From NCBI RefSeq assembly GCF_003114855.1, contig NZ_BFBB01000003.1, forward strand, positions 375,077 through 439,076: a DNA stretch of 64,000 bases, read 5' to 3'. Numbering within the stretch: position 1 is the stretch's first letter; each line of letters starts with the position of its first letter. Under the pieces are notes generated by a model. That model ran no database searches and was not told where the DNA came from. It saw only the letters and a list, made by a program, of their open reading frames with translations. The translations under genes were made by a program, and so were the position numbers. This document shows, in pieces, positions 49,259-59,691 of this stretch. This stretch comes from Leptospira ryugenii. GTDB lineage: Bacteria > Spirochaetota > Leptospiria > Leptospirales > Leptospiraceae.

Positions 49259-51149
49259 TTGGAATCCGAACAAAAAGAATCGTGATATCATCGTGAGGCA
49301 GACCCTCTAGCTGAATAACATCTTGGAATTGTTGTACCAGTGATTCTAAAGAAACTTGAGATTTATCTTGTAGAGTTCGTTTGAATATCGTTTTTAATTC
49401 TTCTAATCCAAACTCTTGGGATCCAACACCAGTCTCCTCTGTTAAACCATCCGTATAAAATAAAAAAGAATCCCCTGGATCAAAGGTAAACTCCTCTTCT
49501 AAATAGGTCAAACTCTCAAAAATACCCAATGGTTTGCCTTTTGGCTTAATTTCAAAAATTGTATCAGAATGATGGGAATAATGGAGAAACGAAGGATGAC
49601 CTGCATTCGCTACTACTAGTTTGTGTTTCTCCATGTCGAAATAAAAATAAGCTGCTGTCGTAAATCTTCCATTAGATCGACTCACCAAATACTCGTTCAT
49701 CGCCGATAAGAGAAATGATGGATTTTTCCAATGTATAAAGTTTTGAAAGAAAGAAAATTTCGAAAGAGAGGCTATGATAGAAGCACCCAATCCATGCCCG
49801 ACTACATCGGCTATCAATATTCCATATTTTTTGTCACCCAATGCTTGAAGGTCATAAAAATCCCCACCAACTTCGTGAGACGGCTGGTAGTACACAGCAA
49901 CTTCTAAATCTGTCCAGGCGGGAGCCTTGGGAGGCAAAATTGCATTTTGTATCCGAGCAGCAGTCACAATTTCTCTCTGCAGGGCTGCAAACTTTACCTC
50001 TGAATTTCTAAATACTTCTTCACCGTACAGAGACAATGAAACAACAAAAAGAAAGAAACCCCAAGGAGAAAGGCGGTTGATGGAGTTTATTTTCCCTAGC
50101 GTAGCCATTACATCATGAAGGTTAAACAATAATAATGCGATGCTTCCCAATACTAAAATCCAAGCTCGTGGCTTTTTGAGAAAGAATTCACCCAAAGAAA
50201 CAAAAATCTGCATTAATAGAGAGGGAGCAACAACCCAAAGAAACGTCATAAAAGCTATGGGATATGTAATGACTTCAAAATGAGCCAAACAAAGAACCGA
50301 AGAACTGAATAAAAATTGAAATTGCCACAACATCCGAATGATATTGCCACGACCTAAACCAAAAAGTTTATCAAAGAAATAAAGACCCGTCACCGGGATG
50401 AAAAATAAGGAAAGAGTAAAAATATAGAAATTAGCATTGTAGGAATCATAGTAAAAATACCCCCAAAATCCAACTTGTGCCATGAAATGAATGCCTGAAA
50501 CAAGGGAAAACAGTGTAAATGCTATGATAGCTCTTTTTTTTCTACGCAAATAGAGATAACTAGAAAAGATGCCAAGTGCAAAAAAGAAAAAACCTAGACT
50601 AGCAAAGATTTGGTTACGGTTTGCTACGGCTTTGTAGTTTTCGGACTGGGTGGCTACGATGGGGGCTTCCGTGAATCCCACTGGAAAATTTTTCTCTGCA
50701 TAAAAAAATACAGAAAGTACCTTCCCTTCATCTTCAGGATTCAAGGGGATCACGGGGAAATAAGCCGTGTTGAATATAAAGTCATCGGAATTTTCTTTCG
50801 GTAAAAGTTGCCAGGTGATTTTTTTTTCATTCAAATAGACAGCCATAATCTTTCCACCGCCTCTAATGAATAGTGATGGATTGTCTACCGTATCAATACC
50901 TTGTATAACTCTTCTGGCATAGAGAACTTTGTCCGCATAACTCTGCATAGACATCCAAGGGATTTTATATTCTATAAAATCATTGTTTGTAAATACTGGT
51001 TCTTTTTCAAATCCAAGGAATTCCTCTCTTGAAATCCATTTCATCTGCCAGTCTTGCCGCCATTCAACTGCGTGAAAAGGTAATAGAAAGGGCATACAAG
51101 AATTTAAAAGCAAAAACAATGCTAGTGGGGTCTTTTGAATCAAATTCAT
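49254..51149 (-). CDS. 7TM-DISM sensor with PP2C/SpoIIE-type serine phosphatase
   Basis: 631 residues. The N terminus (MNLIQKTPLALFLLLNSC, LNSC) could be a signal or lipobox. A periplasmic domain then seven transmembrane helices (about 185-395) are followed by a SpoIIE/PP2C domain with YYQPSHEVGGDFYDL, ILIADVVGHGLGASIIASL and HDDITILFVR. The acidic Mn/Mg ligands are present. It should dephosphorylate a phosphoserine such as that of a STAS protein when its sensor is triggered. Starts by overlapping the stop of the release-factor-like gene (ATGA). Confidence 0.88.
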   Translation of the reverse strand: MNLIQKTPLALFLLLNSCMPFLLPFHAVEWRQDWQMKWISREEFLGFEKEPVFTNNDFIEYKIPWMSMQSYADKVLYARRVIQGIDTVDNPSLFIRGGGKIMAVYLNEKKITWQLLPKENSDDFIFNTAYFPVIPLNPEDEGKVLSVFFYAEKNFPVGFTEAPIVATQSENYKAVANRNQIFASLGFFFFALGIFSSYLYLRRKKRAIIAFTLFSLVSGIHFMAQVGFWGYFYYDSYNANFYIFTLSLFFIPVTGLYFFDKLFGLGRGNIIRMLWQFQFLFSSSVLCLAHFEVITYPIAFMTFLWVVAPSLLMQIFVSLGEFFLKKPRAWILVLGSIALLLFNLHDVMATLGKINSINRLSPWGFFLFVVSLSLYGEEVFRNSEVKFAALQREIVTAARIQNAILPPKAPAWTDLEVAVYYQPSHEVGGDFYDLQALGDKKYGILIADVVGHGLGASIIASLSKFSFFQNFIHWKNPSFLLSAMNEYLVSRSNGRFTTAAYFYFDMEKHKLVVANAGHPSFLHYSHHSDTIFEIKPKGKPLGIFESLTYLEEEFTFDPGDSFLFYTDGLTEETGVGSQEFGLEELKTIFKRTLQDKSQVSLESLVQQFQDVIQLEGLPHDDITILFVRIPK

Positions 51150-51526
51150 TCTATGTTTCCAAGAGCTGCATACTTTTTTTTGGATCGTCTCTTTTGATCG
51201 TTTTTTCTCTTTTTCTTTCTGACAGCTTCCTTATTCCGTTTCATTTCTTCTGGTATTACTAAGGATTCGGCCAACTGATTGCAGAGCAAAGCTCTCGCTT
51301 TATATCGATTCAAAGCCTGTGTTCTATAGATGGAACATTGGATTTGGATACCCGAAGGCAAATGAACTAAACGAACGGCTGTGGACACTTTGTTCACATT
51401 CTGGCCACCATTCCCTGATGCTTTCACGAACGTTTCTTTCAGATCGGATTCTTGGATGTTAAGCCTCTCCATACTCTTTCGGAGTAGCTCCATTTTTGCG
51501 ATGGAAACAGGGAAGATCAAAGCCAT
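51146..51526 (-). CDS. Peptide-chain release factor-like protein (GGQ domain only)
   Basis: 126 residues with the catalytic GNGGQNVNK (GGQ at 40-42), as in RF1/RF2 domain 3 and ArfB. No codon-recognition domain is present, so it is probably a ribosome-rescue hydrolase. The C-terminal tail is very basic (RKKKRKNDQKRRSKKKY), as in ArfB, where it enters the empty mRNA channel. ATG 51526 has GGAGG ten bases upstream. The stop overlaps the phosphatase start. Confidence 0.88.
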   Translation of the reverse strand: MALIFPVSIAKMELLRKSMERLNIQESDLKETFVKASGNGGQNVNKVSTAVRLVHLPSGIQIQCSIYRTQALNRYKARALLCNQLAESLVIPEEMKRNKEAVRKKKRKNDQKRRSKKKYAALGNIE

Positions 51527-51561
51527 ATAGACATAGCCTCCCTCATCCTACAAAGTTTGGT

Positions 51562-52254
51562 TTAAGATTGAGGCGACATGGATTCGATGGCAAGTATACG
51601 TCGCCGAAGATCCGATGCGTCTTCATAATTTTCGATTTGAATGGCGTTGAACTTTTGTATGTACAAACTCACCAATTCATCACCTAATTTTCCTGGAAAG
51701 GAGAGTGCTTTTTTAAAATTCTCAATGTCTAGCTGAGGGTGGTTGCTTTGGAAATGATCTACAATACGATCCATTTTCAGACGAGTTGCCTCTCTTGCAA
51801 TGCCAGAACTGCTACGGTATTCCAAAGAAAGGTTGGCAAGGGCTTCTAGTGACTCATTCAGACCATCTAACTTCTCTACTTGGTTGGCCATTTTCTTTTC
51901 TTTGGCTTTGCAAAACTCAACATAGCGCATTACCATGGCATTGAACTGTTCCATCCTTTCTTGGATGTACTGGTTACCCAATTCTTTGTTGTCTGGCATT
52001 TGGAAATCCGGCAATTGGACAACATCATAAAGGTGAATGTTATCCGAGAGTACCTTCATCAGTTCTTCTTTGGAAGAGAGAGCAATTGGTGGGAAGGTCA
52101 CAACAGGGAAGTTGTCCCCTATTTTTAGAAAGCTTACCACGACATTGGAAGCAATGATCTTACCACCAGGGGCAATTGGGTTTTCCCCAAAAACATGGCA
52201 ATACGCAACTAGGTTGCCTGTCGGGTTTGGTTTAGATCCTCGTTCAAAATTCAT
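51562..52254 (-). CDS. Hypothetical protein with UVR-like C terminus
   Basis: 230 residues. I recognise no full family. The N-terminal half is beta-rich ([23 protein letters not shown]); the middle is a long helix with coiled-coil character, and the last 30 residues ([20 protein letters not shown]) resemble a UVR/UvrB-C helical motif, as in the BFN protein at 10135. Possibly Leptospira-specific. It is followed after 35 bases by the release-factor-like gene on the same strand. Confidence 0.65.
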   Translation of the reverse strand: MNFERGSKPNPTGNLVAYCHVFGENPIAPGGKIIASNVVVSFLKIGDNFPVVTFPPIALSSKEELMKVLSDNIHLYDVVQLPDFQMPDNKELGNQYIQERMEQFNAMVMRYVEFCKAKEKKMANQVEKLDGLNESLEALANLSLEYRSSSGIAREATRLKMDRIVDHFQSNHPQLDIENFKKALSFPGKLGDELVSLYIQKFNAIQIENYEDASDLRRRILAIESMSPQS

Positions 52255-52302
52255 AGTGTCTCTACTTAGACTAGCGGTAAGCTGGGAGGAAACAAGTGAT
52301 TT

Positions 52303-53355
52303 TTAATCCGCATAGAGCGCGATTTGTTCCTCAAGGCCCTGGCTAATTTTGCTATATACTTCTCCCAAAACCCCTTTCGGTTCCTGGAGAAGTGCCGGTT
52401 TTCCAGAATCGCCTGCTTTCATCAACATTTCGGTCAATGGGACTTGGCCTAATTCGGGAACACCGATCTGCTTGGCTAATTGTGAGCCTCCGCCTTTTGA
52501 AAATAAATCCGTCACATGCCCACACTTTGGACAAGAAAAGCCAGACATGTTTTCAACTACGCCTAAGATCGGCACTTTGACTTGTTTGAACATCCCAGCC
52601 GCTCTCCCTGCATCCAAAACGGCCACATCCTGCGGAGTGGTAACGATGATAGCACCATCTAGGTCTATCAATTGTGCCAAAGAAAGCTGCACATCTCCCG
52701 TGCCTGGTGGTAGATCAATGAGAAGGTAATCTAATTCTCCCCAAACTACATCGTATAAGAACTGTTCGATGGCCTTTCCCAACATCGGCCCTCGCCATAC
52801 AACGGGTTGGTCTTCAGTTACAAGAAAGGAAAAAGAAATCAATTTGATTCCATGTTTTTCGAGAGGGTAAATTTTATCTTCTTCTGACTTTAAGGCTACC
52901 CGACCATTCACTCCAAACATCTTTCCTAGAGATGGGCCATATATATCGGCATCCAAGATCCCAACCTTTTTCCCTTCAAGAGATAGAGCACTGGCAAGGT
53001 TTGCCGTTACGGTTGACTTCCCTACTCCGCCCTTTCCAGATCCAATGGCAATGACTCTTTTCACACCTGGGATGCGATTGCCATCTTCCATCTTCATGGT
53101 TTGGTCAACTTCAAACTTTATTTTGACCTTCCCTAGGCCTTCAATTTTGGATACTAGCTGTCTGGTTTGTGCTTCCAATCCTATTTGCAATCGCCTATCT
53201 TGATTGGGTGTTTTGATTGTGATTTCTAGACCATCAGCTTGTGGTTCAACCTTAGATACCATTCCTAAACTCACGATGTCTTTTTTCAATTCAGGGTGTT
53301 TCACCTGCATCAATTGCCTTTGCACTTGGTTGAGATCCAATTTTTTTTCCGACAT
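52303..53355 (-). CDS. mrp: Mrp/ApbC-family Fe-S cluster carrier ATPase
   Basis: 350 residues. An N-terminal FSCA/DUF59 domain (about 8-80) precedes a P-loop ATPase with deviant Walker [12 protein letters not shown] (105-115), Walker B-like [13 protein letters not shown] and the Cys pair in [10 protein letters not shown]. It assembles or delivers Fe-S clusters. ATG 53355 has AAAGG seven bases upstream. The metallophosphoesterase gene upstream ends 17 bases before this start. Confidence 0.95.
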   Translation of the reverse strand: MSEKKLDLNQVQRQLMQVKHPELKKDIVSLGMVSKVEPQADGLEITIKTPNQDRRLQIGLEAQTRQLVSKIEGLGKVKIKFEVDQTMKMEDGNRIPGVKRVIAIGSGKGGVGKSTVTANLASALSLEGKKVGILDADIYGPSLGKMFGVNGRVALKSEEDKIYPLEKHGIKLISFSFLVTEDQPVVWRGPMLGKAIEQFLYDVVWGELDYLLIDLPPGTGDVQLSLAQLIDLDGAIIVTTPQDVAVLDAGRAAGMFKQVKVPILGVVENMSGFSCPKCGHVTDLFSKGGGSQLAKQIGVPELGQVPLTEMLMKAGDSGKPALLQEPKGVLGEVYSKISQGLEEQIALYAD

Positions 53356-53371
53356 GTATGTACCTTTCTAG

Positions 53372-54247
53372 TTAGACTTGGCCATCCTCTTCTTGATACG
53401 AAAGAAGCTTTGTAGGCTCAAAAGAACCGGACAAATTTTGATAGGACATCCTCTGAATATCCATAATTTTTGCATTCTGAATGGAGACAATGTGAAAACC
53501 GGACAGGTGTTTTGCATCGGAGCTACGTGTGCTAGAAGCTGAGTTTAGGACATGAAAGGCACAAATGTTTCCAGGAAGTTTATGCCAATTGGAATGAGAG
53601 TGCCCATGCAAATATAAAAAAGGAGGGTTACTCTGCAACTGAATCGCAACTTCTTTGCGATTAACCATTTTATGTCCGTTAGATTCCAGATAGTGATTTG
53701 GATTCCAAATGGGATGGTGGCAAACCAAAATGTAATTTTTTTTCCCTTCCGCCAAAGTTTGTTTCACCACTTCCAAAGAGACCTCTCCATTTGCTTTTGC
53801 GATGGCTAGTGGCTGGTTGGAGTCCCAACCAAAAAATGTATGTCCTGCGATCTCCTTCTTTCGTAGATAAGAATCTGATTCTATTTTTGTACCTAAAAAG
53901 GGTCCAAAAAATGATTCAAATAATGGTACAGGGTGTACGGATTTTTTTTGGTAGCGGTCATGGTTGCCAGGAACCATAAAGACCCGTTCGTCTAGAAGGG
54001 GAGCAAGCAACTCTTTTGCTTCCTCGAACTCTTTTGGATGGGAAACATTGGTAATATCTCCGGAAATGACCAAGGCATCGTAGTCAATGTTGCGGATGGT
54101 TTGTATGAGTGATTGGACGATTGAGTGGTTGTGTTTTTTTCGGCGCCGTAGGGAATAATTGGTATAACCTACGATGGCTTTGCCCCTGAGTTGGGACCAA
54201 GGTAACTTTGTTGGGAAATGAAGGTCAGAAATATGAATGAGTTTCAT
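53372..54247 (-). CDS. Calcineurin-like metallophosphoesterase
   Basis: 291 residues with all metallophosphoesterase motifs: DLH near residue 8, GDITN, GNHDRY, CHHPIW and HGHSHSN, supplying the binuclear metal site. It may act on a cyclic nucleotide, a nucleotide or a protein phosphate. The stop is unremarkable; the start overlaps the end of the lipoyl gene by four bases (ATGA), so the two are coupled. Confidence 0.9.
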   Translation of the reverse strand: MKLIHISDLHFPTKLPWSQLRGKAIVGYTNYSLRRRKKHNHSIVQSLIQTIRNIDYDALVISGDITNVSHPKEFEEAKELLAPLLDERVFMVPGNHDRYQKKSVHPVPLFESFFGPFLGTKIESDSYLRKKEIAGHTFFGWDSNQPLAIAKANGEVSLEVVKQTLAEGKKNYILVCHHPIWNPNHYLESNGHKMVNRKEVAIQLQSNPPFLYLHGHSHSNWHKLPGNICAFHVLNSASSTRSSDAKHLSGFHIVSIQNAKIMDIQRMSYQNLSGSFEPTKLLSYQEEDGQV

Positions 54248-54492
54248 TCCGAAATCTCTAGAACCCCTAATATCTCACCTTTTTTTACTATGGAACCTGC
54301 TTTGACTCGGATTTCTTTTAGTTTGCCTTTGTAGGGAGACTCAACGGGGAAAGCAGCCTTGTCAGTTACTAATTCGATCAACTCCTCTCCTTCTTCTACG
54401 AAAGCACCTGCTTCTACAGACCAACGTATGAGTTCGATCTTTTCAGTATCGCCCAGATCGGGTGTCTTCAATAGAAATTCTCTCACTTGCAT
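54244..54492 (-). CDS. Stand-alone lipoyl/biotinyl-domain protein
   Basis: 82 residues containing only a lipoyl-type beta-barrel: [49 protein letters not shown] positions a Lys as in E2 lipoyl domains (ETDKA). No catalytic or subunit-binding domain is attached, which is unlike normal dehydrogenase E2. It may be a mobile lipoyl carrier or glycine-cleavage H-like helper. Start ATG 54492 has GGAGG about ten bases upstream; the frame extends further but without a ribosome-binding site. Coupled to the downstream phosphoesterase. Confidence 0.8.
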   Translation of the reverse strand: MQVREFLLKTPDLGDTEKIELIRWSVEAGAFVEEGEELIELVTDKAAFPVESPYKGKLKEIRVKAGSIVKKGEILGVLEISE

Positions 54493-54573
54493 CGCTTTTG
54501 CTCCTCCAAAGGAAAACTGGTTTACAAATCTTACTTTATAGGGTTTTTTAACATAAAAGTTTGAATTCATTCC

Positions 54574-55410
54574 ATGGGAAACGAGAAAATCAAATACAAA
54601 GGCCAAGAAATATTAGAAAATCTTCCTGAGATTCTAAAACAAAGAAAGTACCACTTCGAAATCAAAGGCCTCACCAAAAGTACGCGCGATATCATCAACC
54701 AAGCTGTCCAAGGGATATTAGACCAGATAGGTGCAAACCCACTTACGTCTTTTCATTTATTCAGTGGACTTATGGAAGCTTTGTTGAATGCAGTGAAAGC
54801 AAATGCCCGTTTTGTGATCTTTAAAGATGAATTACTTAACAAATTAACATCTTCGGGTACCGCATTAGAATCGGAAGCTGAAGATTTACTAAATGTGATC
54901 TTAGAAACAGAACCATTGCGAGACGCAATGCAGAGGTACATAGTACCAGATAAGATCAAAAAGACCGTCCAAAGGATACTTACCCTCTCAGATAAAAGGC
55001 GTTCCAAAAAGGGAACTCTCAGCCAAGAAGAAATCGACTTTTTGGAAATGGTAAAGGCCCGGACAAGAGCCTACCAATTAAAAATCTCTTTAAAGATTGA
55101 AATTAGAACGGCAGAATTGTACATCCGTTTACGCAATGATTCGCCTATCATGGGATTGGATTTGCAAAGGATACGAAAGAGCCGAGAAAGGCATGCTGAA
55201 CTTGCTAGAGAAGGTCGCTCTGGCGAGTTTTTCCGACCTGACTTTCTAGATGAAAAGGAAAGTGCTGGTTTTGGTATCGCAATGATCGATGAAGGATTCT
55301 ATAACCTTGCCTTAGATCCGCTTGAGTGTTTTGACATCCAAACCAGTAAACATGCCACGACTGTATACCTCAGATATCCAATTGAGGCCTTACAAAAAAT
55401 AGAGTTTTGA
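54574..55410 (+). CDS. GHKL-ATPase-like protein
   Basis: 278 residues. [16 protein letters not shown] looks like the N-box of a GHKL ATPase and [11 protein letters not shown] like a G-box, with a helical insert between ([15 protein letters not shown]). It may be an anti-sigma-type kinase or a degenerate ATPase; similarity is by eye only. ATG 54574 lies 81 bases from the divergent lipoyl gene start. Its stop overlaps the pabB start (TTGA), suggesting co-translation. Confidence 0.6.
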   Translation: MGNEKIKYKGQEILENLPEILKQRKYHFEIKGLTKSTRDIINQAVQGILDQIGANPLTSFHLFSGLMEALLNAVKANARFVIFKDELLNKLTSSGTALESEAEDLLNVILETEPLRDAMQRYIVPDKIKKTVQRILTLSDKRRSKKGTLSQEEIDFLEMVKARTRAYQLKISLKIEIRTAELYIRLRNDSPIMGLDLQRIRKSRERHAELAREGRSGEFFRPDFLDEKESAGFGIAMIDEGFYNLALDPLECFDIQTSKHATTVYLRYPIEALQKIEF

Positions 55411-57251
55411 TCCAAACGCTTAGCTGGGAATCTTTCCATTCCGAATTTATCAATCAAAATGGTTTACTTTGGGAAGACACTCAGTCCTTTCCTGGCTATA
55501 ACCATTGCACTCATTTTTTTGAACTGCTTTCCCAAGAAGTATACACCACAAAAGACATCCACTCTGAGGAACACCTAACAGATATATTTAAGAGAATCGA
55601 AGATGCCAACAAACGAGGCATCTATGTTATCGGTTTCTTTCACTATGAATTGGGATTTCCTCTCCAAAAGATTCAAATCACATATACAGAGAGTTCTCAT
55701 ACAGAACTTTTTCATTTGTATTTTTTTGCAAAGAAGAAGGTATTTCTGTATCAAGATCCATTGCTCTTGGATTTGCAAAAAACAGAGGTTATGAATGTTA
55801 CACCTGAGATTTCGAAGGAGCGATACATTCGAGATATTCTAAATTGCCAAGATTTTCTCCGAAAAGGAGAGTCTTATGAATTGAATTACACCTTTCCTGT
55901 GCTGATAAACGGAACTGGAAATCCTTTCCATCTCTACCAAAGCTTAAAACGAAAACAAAGAACAAAGTGTTCCGTTTATTTCCAAGATGGAGATCGATAT
56001 ACGCTATCACTTTCTCCGGAAATCTTTTTTCAATGGGATGGGAATCAGATTTTTACAGAACCAATGAAAGGAACTGCAAACCGAGGGATGAGTTATGAAG
56101 AAGACCAAAGAATAGGAAAAGATCTTGCATTGTCTGAGAAAGAGCGCGCAGAAAATGTTATGATCACAGATCTATTTCGTAATGATCTTGGTAAAGTATC
56201 TGAAATTGGATCTGTAAAAGTAAAGAATCTTTTTCGGACAGAAGCATTCGGTACGATCTGGCAGATGACCACTCAAATCCTCTCTCAATCTTTACCTGAG
56301 ATGGATTCCCTCTCATTGGTCAAAAGTCTCTTTCCCTCAGGATCAGTCACGGGAGCACCTAAGAAACGCTCAATGGAACTTCTTAGGCACTTGGAAAATA
56401 GAAATAGAGGACTATACACAGGCTCCATCCTTTGGTTTGAACGCGCAGAAGATCAATTCACTGTAACGGCAAATGTCTGCATTCGAACCCTACAGCTTCG
56501 TTACCAAAAGGATGAATGGACAGGGATGTACTCAGTTGGGAGTGGAATTACCGTACTCTCTGAACCAGAAGCGGAATGGGAGGAGTGTCTGAGCAAATTG
56601 CATTTTTTACAGAGCCCAACCTTTCCTGATTTTGAAATCTTAGAATCGTTTCTCCTTTGCGAAGGCAGGTTTCGATTTTTACAGGACCATTTGCAAAGGA
56701 TGAAAGAATCAGCCTTTCGATTTGGGTTTCCCTTTGATGAAAATAAAGCATATTCTACTCTCAAAGTAGTATCGGAGCAGAGAAACGGAAGCTATAAAAT
56801 TCGATTTTTACTTTCCAAGGAAGGCCATTTTAAATATGAAACATCTCCCTTCTCCCGAGACAGGTCCAAAACAAAAGTAAAGTTAGTGATGGCAAAACAA
56901 CCGTTGGACAAAAAGAATATCTTTGTATACCATAAAACAACAAATCGTTCTTTCTATGATGAACAATCAAATGTCAAAAAAGAAAAGTTAGCCGATGATG
57001 TTTTGTTTTTGGATGAAGATGGCAATCTTGCCGAAACTCAGATCCGAAATGTTTTTTACAAATGGAAGGGGCATTGGTATACACCTTCTTTGCGAAAGGG
57101 AGGGCTTCCTGGAATCTTACGCAAACGACTCCTCCAGAAAGCATGGGTGCAAATCCGAGATCTGCACATAGAAGAGATTGAAGATGTTGAAGAGATCCTA
57201 GTCGGGAACTCTCTTCGAGGCCTTTCTCCGGCTAGCCTCGTTCCAAATTAA
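55407..57251 (+). CDS. pabB: Aminodeoxychorismate synthase component I fused to aminodeoxychorismate lyase (PabB-PabC)
   Basis: 614 residues. The first about 380 form a chorismate-binding domain with PMKGTANRG, the active-site Lys typical of Pab[23 protein letters not shown] and GSG. The C-terminal about 200 form a class IV PLP aminotransferase ([29 protein letters not shown] with the PLP Lys, [10 protein letters not shown]). Together they make p-aminobenzoate for folate. It starts with TTG 55407, overlapping the previous stop. The last four bases overlap convergent hslU. Confidence 0.93.
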   Translation: MIQTLSWESFHSEFINQNGLLWEDTQSFPGYNHCTHFFELLSQEVYTTKDIHSEEHLTDIFKRIEDANKRGIYVIGFFHYELGFPLQKIQITYTESSHTELFHLYFFAKKKVFLYQDPLLLDLQKTEVMNVTPEISKERYIRDILNCQDFLRKGESYELNYTFPVLINGTGNPFHLYQSLKRKQRTKCSVYFQDGDRYTLSLSPEIFFQWDGNQIFTEPMKGTANRGMSYEEDQRIGKDLALSEKERAENVMITDLFRNDLGKVSEIGSVKVKNLFRTEAFGTIWQMTTQILSQSLPEMDSLSLVKSLFPSGSVTGAPKKRSMELLRHLENRNRGLYTGSILWFERAEDQFTVTANVCIRTLQLRYQKDEWTGMYSVGSGITVLSEPEAEWEECLSKLHFLQSPTFPDFEILESFLLCEGRFRFLQDHLQRMKESAFRFGFPFDENKAYSTLKVVSEQRNGSYKIRFLLSKEGHFKYETSPFSRDRSKTKVKLVMAKQPLDKKNIFVYHKTTNRSFYDEQSNVKKEKLADDVLFLDEDGNLAETQIRNVFYKWKGHWYTPSLRKGGLPGILRKRLLQKAWVQIRDLHIEEIEDVEEILVGNSLRGLSPASLVPN

Positions 57252-58675
57252 AGAATAAATCGACTTAAGTCTTTATCCTCGACGATTCCTTGTAGTTTTG
57301 AGAGTACAAATTGTTCGTCAATTTTTACCTTTTTTTGTTCCGGCAAAAGGTCTGGAGCATCGAAACTTGTATCTTCCAAGAGTTTTTCCATTATGGTATT
57401 CAGCCTTCTTGCTCCAATATTTTCATTCTTTTCATTCATCTCAAATGCCAGACGTGCGATTTCAGCAATGCCACCTTCTGTAAAGTGTAGATCTACTCCT
57501 TCCGTAGAGAGCAATGCCTCGTATTGTTTGGTCAGAGATGACTTCGGTGTGGATAAAATCTTTACGAAATCTTCTCGGGAAAGTGTTTCTAATTCCACAC
57601 GGATAGGGAATCTTCCTTGTAATTCAGGAATCAAATCAGCAGGTTTTGACATATGAAAAGCACCCGCTGCTATGAATAAGATATGGTCCGTTTTAACAGG
57701 ACCTATCTTTGTATTGACAGTGGAACCTTCTACGATAGGAAGTAAATCTCTTTGAACACCTTCCCGCGAAACATCTGCTCCTGAACGATTTTCCTTACCA
57801 GCAATCTTGTCGATTTCGTCCAAAAAGATGATACCCATGTCTTCTGCACGTCGGACTGCTTCGGATTGCATTTTGTCTGCATCCATCAACTTATCGGCTT
57901 CTACATCGATCAGAAGTTTCTTTGCATCTACGATTTTGAGCTTTCGTTTACCTTGTTTTTTGGGAAGCAAGTCTCCTAAGAGATTTTGGATTTGTTGGTC
58001 CATTTCTTCCATATTTCCGGCACCAAATACTTGTAACATGGGGAGACCATTTGTGGGATTTGATTTCGGAAGGTCCAATTCAACTTCTTGTTGATCCAAT
58101 TCACCTTTGCGTAATTTTTCTCGAAATCGCTCGCGCGATGAGAGGTAACTCTGTTGCCTTTCCTGTTCTTCAGGGCTTAAATCTTCAAACTTTTTGGTAA
58201 ATATAGGAGGAAGGATTAGATCTAAGAGATAATCTTCCGCTTTTGCATTTGCCTTTTCTTTTACCAACTCGCGGAATTCGGACTTTACTAAGTTTAAAGA
58301 TATATTGGCCAGATCACGGACCATAGACTCTACATCTCTACCTACGTACCCAACTTCAGTATACTTTGTTGCTTCCACCTTTAAGAAGGGAGCTCCACAT
58401 AACTTAGACAAACGACGTGCAATTTCAGTTTTGCCTACACCAGTAGGCCCAATCATAATGATATTTTTTGGATAGATTTCTTCTCGGATTTCCTCGGGCA
58501 ATTGTCTGCGGCGCATACGATTTCTTAAGGCGACGGCCACTGCTTTTTTTGCATTTTTTTGGCCGACGATGTATTCATCGAGTCTGTTTACAATTTCACG
58601 AGGGCTTAGGTCAAGGACAGATTTGGAAGTCGGTTCGCCAATTGCTTCTGCAAGGATTTCTTTCAATTCCATCAT
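57248..58675 (-). CDS. hslU: ATP-dependent protease ATPase subunit HslU
   Basis: 475 residues of the AAA+ ClpY type: Walker [10 protein letters not shown], pore loop [15 protein letters not shown], Walker [13 protein letters not shown], and arginine finger region [12 protein letters not shown]. It unfolds substrates for HslV. A strong GGAG lies in the end of hslV. Its start overlaps the hslV stop (ATGA), as usual for this pair. Convergent with pabB by four bases. Confidence 0.98.
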   Translation of the reverse strand: MMELKEILAEAIGEPTSKSVLDLSPREIVNRLDEYIVGQKNAKKAVAVALRNRMRRRQLPEEIREEIYPKNIIMIGPTGVGKTEIARRLSKLCGAPFLKVEATKYTEVGYVGRDVESMVRDLANISLNLVKSEFRELVKEKANAKAEDYLLDLILPPIFTKKFEDLSPEEQERQQSYLSSRERFREKLRKGELDQQEVELDLPKSNPTNGLPMLQVFGAGNMEEMDQQIQNLLGDLLPKKQGKRKLKIVDAKKLLIDVEADKLMDADKMQSEAVRRAEDMGIIFLDEIDKIAGKENRSGADVSREGVQRDLLPIVEGSTVNTKIGPVKTDHILFIAAGAFHMSKPADLIPELQGRFPIRVELETLSREDFVKILSTPKSSLTKQYEALLSTEGVDLHFTEGGIAEIARLAFEMNEKNENIGARRLNTIMEKLLEDTSFDAPDLLPEQKKVKIDEQFVLSKLQGIVEDKDLSRFIL

Positions 58676-59208
58676 TCAATCTCCTCTAGGACTAAATTGT
58701 GATTTGTATAAATACATATATCTGCTGTGATTTTCATTGCCTTGGTAACAATCTCTTTTGGGCTTAAACTTGTGTTTTCAACAAGAGCTCTTGCCGCACT
58801 CAAAGCGTAGTTTCCGCCTGAACCGATCGCAAGGACTCCGTCATCTGGAGAAATGACATCTCCCGTTCCAGAAATCAGAAAACATTCAGAAGCATCGCAG
58901 ACAATGAGAAGAGCCTCCAATCGTCTGAGCATGCGATCCATTCTCCATTCACGGGCAAGTTCCACTGCTGCACGGGAGACAGAGCCACTATGTTCATTTA
59001 ACTTTTTTTCGAATAGTTCAAAGAGTGTAAATGCATCTGCTGCGGAACCTGCAAATCCAGCGAGCACTTTCCCGCCATATAACCGACGTACTTTTCTCGC
59101 TGTATGTTTCATTACGGTTTGGCCCATGGAAACTTGCCCATCGCCACCCATTGCTGTCTTTCCGTCTTTTTTTACACAAAGTATCGTTGTCGCATGAATC
59201 GATTCCAT
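58672..59208 (-). CDS. hslV: ATP-dependent protease subunit HslV
   Basis: 178 residues of the proteasome-beta family. The propeptide MESIHA is followed by TTILCV, so mature Thr1 is the nucleophile; [23 protein letters not shown] and [13 protein letters not shown] are typical. It forms the proteolytic double ring with HslU. ATG 59208 has no strong ribosome-binding site; the RsbW-like gene lies 48 bases upstream. Confidence 0.98.
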   Translation of the reverse strand: MESIHATTILCVKKDGKTAMGGDGQVSMGQTVMKHTARKVRRLYGGKVLAGFAGSAADAFTLFELFEKKLNEHSGSVSRAAVELAREWRMDRMLRRLEALLIVCDASECFLISGTGDVISPDDGVLAIGSGGNYALSAARALVENTSLSPKEIVTKAMKITADICIYTNHNLVLEEIE

Positions 59209-59256
59209 ACGGATAGATTTCTAGCTGTGAAATAACTGTCTAGGAAAATGAAAAGA

Positions 59257-59691
59257 TTACTTTTTTTTCACCATGACCATCTGGTTTCCCATTTCAAACG
59301 ATTGGTCGAGATAGTAGTAATCTGTGAGCTGTTTAATCATAAAAAGGCCAATTCCATGTTCGCGATAATCGCTCAAATCAAAGCTTTTTAAATCATTGGG
59401 CAGGGCTTTCTTTCCGTAGTCTCGGATTCTGATCTCCAATCGGTCTTTATCAAAAAAAAACTCTATGAAAATCGGTTGGTCATTTTTCCCTTCATAAGCG
59501 TGTTTGATTACATTCGTAAGTGCCTCACCAAGGATTAGTTTCAGATCGACGGAATCCATAAGCGAAAAACCTTGTTCGAGAGCTAAGTGGAAAAAGAAAT
59601 TTCTTGTAGTGGAAATGTAACGAGGGTGAGAAGGGATTTGCAAACGGACTACGCGAGCGTAATCCGTTTTTTTGGGTTTGGACTCTGCCAT
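59257..59691 (-). CDS. Anti-sigma factor kinase-like ATPase (RsbW/SpoIIAB type)
   Basis: 144 residues of a HATPase_c_2 domain: LGEALTNVIKHAYEG (N-box), IRIRDYGKKAL (G1), HGIGLFMIKQL (G2). RsbW-type proteins phosphorylate a STAS antagonist and hold a sigma factor; this one could pair with the STAS protein at 32115. Its start overlaps the xerD stop (TAATG), so it is translated with xerD and lies upstream of hslVU. Confidence 0.9.
   Translation of the reverse strand: MAESKPKKTDYARVVRLQIPSHPRYISTTRNFFFHLALEQGFSLMDSVDLKLILGEALTNVIKHAYEGKNDQPIFIEFFFDKDRLEIRIRDYGKKALPNDLKSFDLSDYREHGIGLFMIKQLTDYYYLDQSFEMGNQMVMVKKK

Noticed and set aside
54493..54606. Longer start for the lipoyl protein
   Set aside because: The extra 38 residues overlap the divergent GHKL gene and lack a ribosome-binding site, whereas ATG 54492 has GGAGG.
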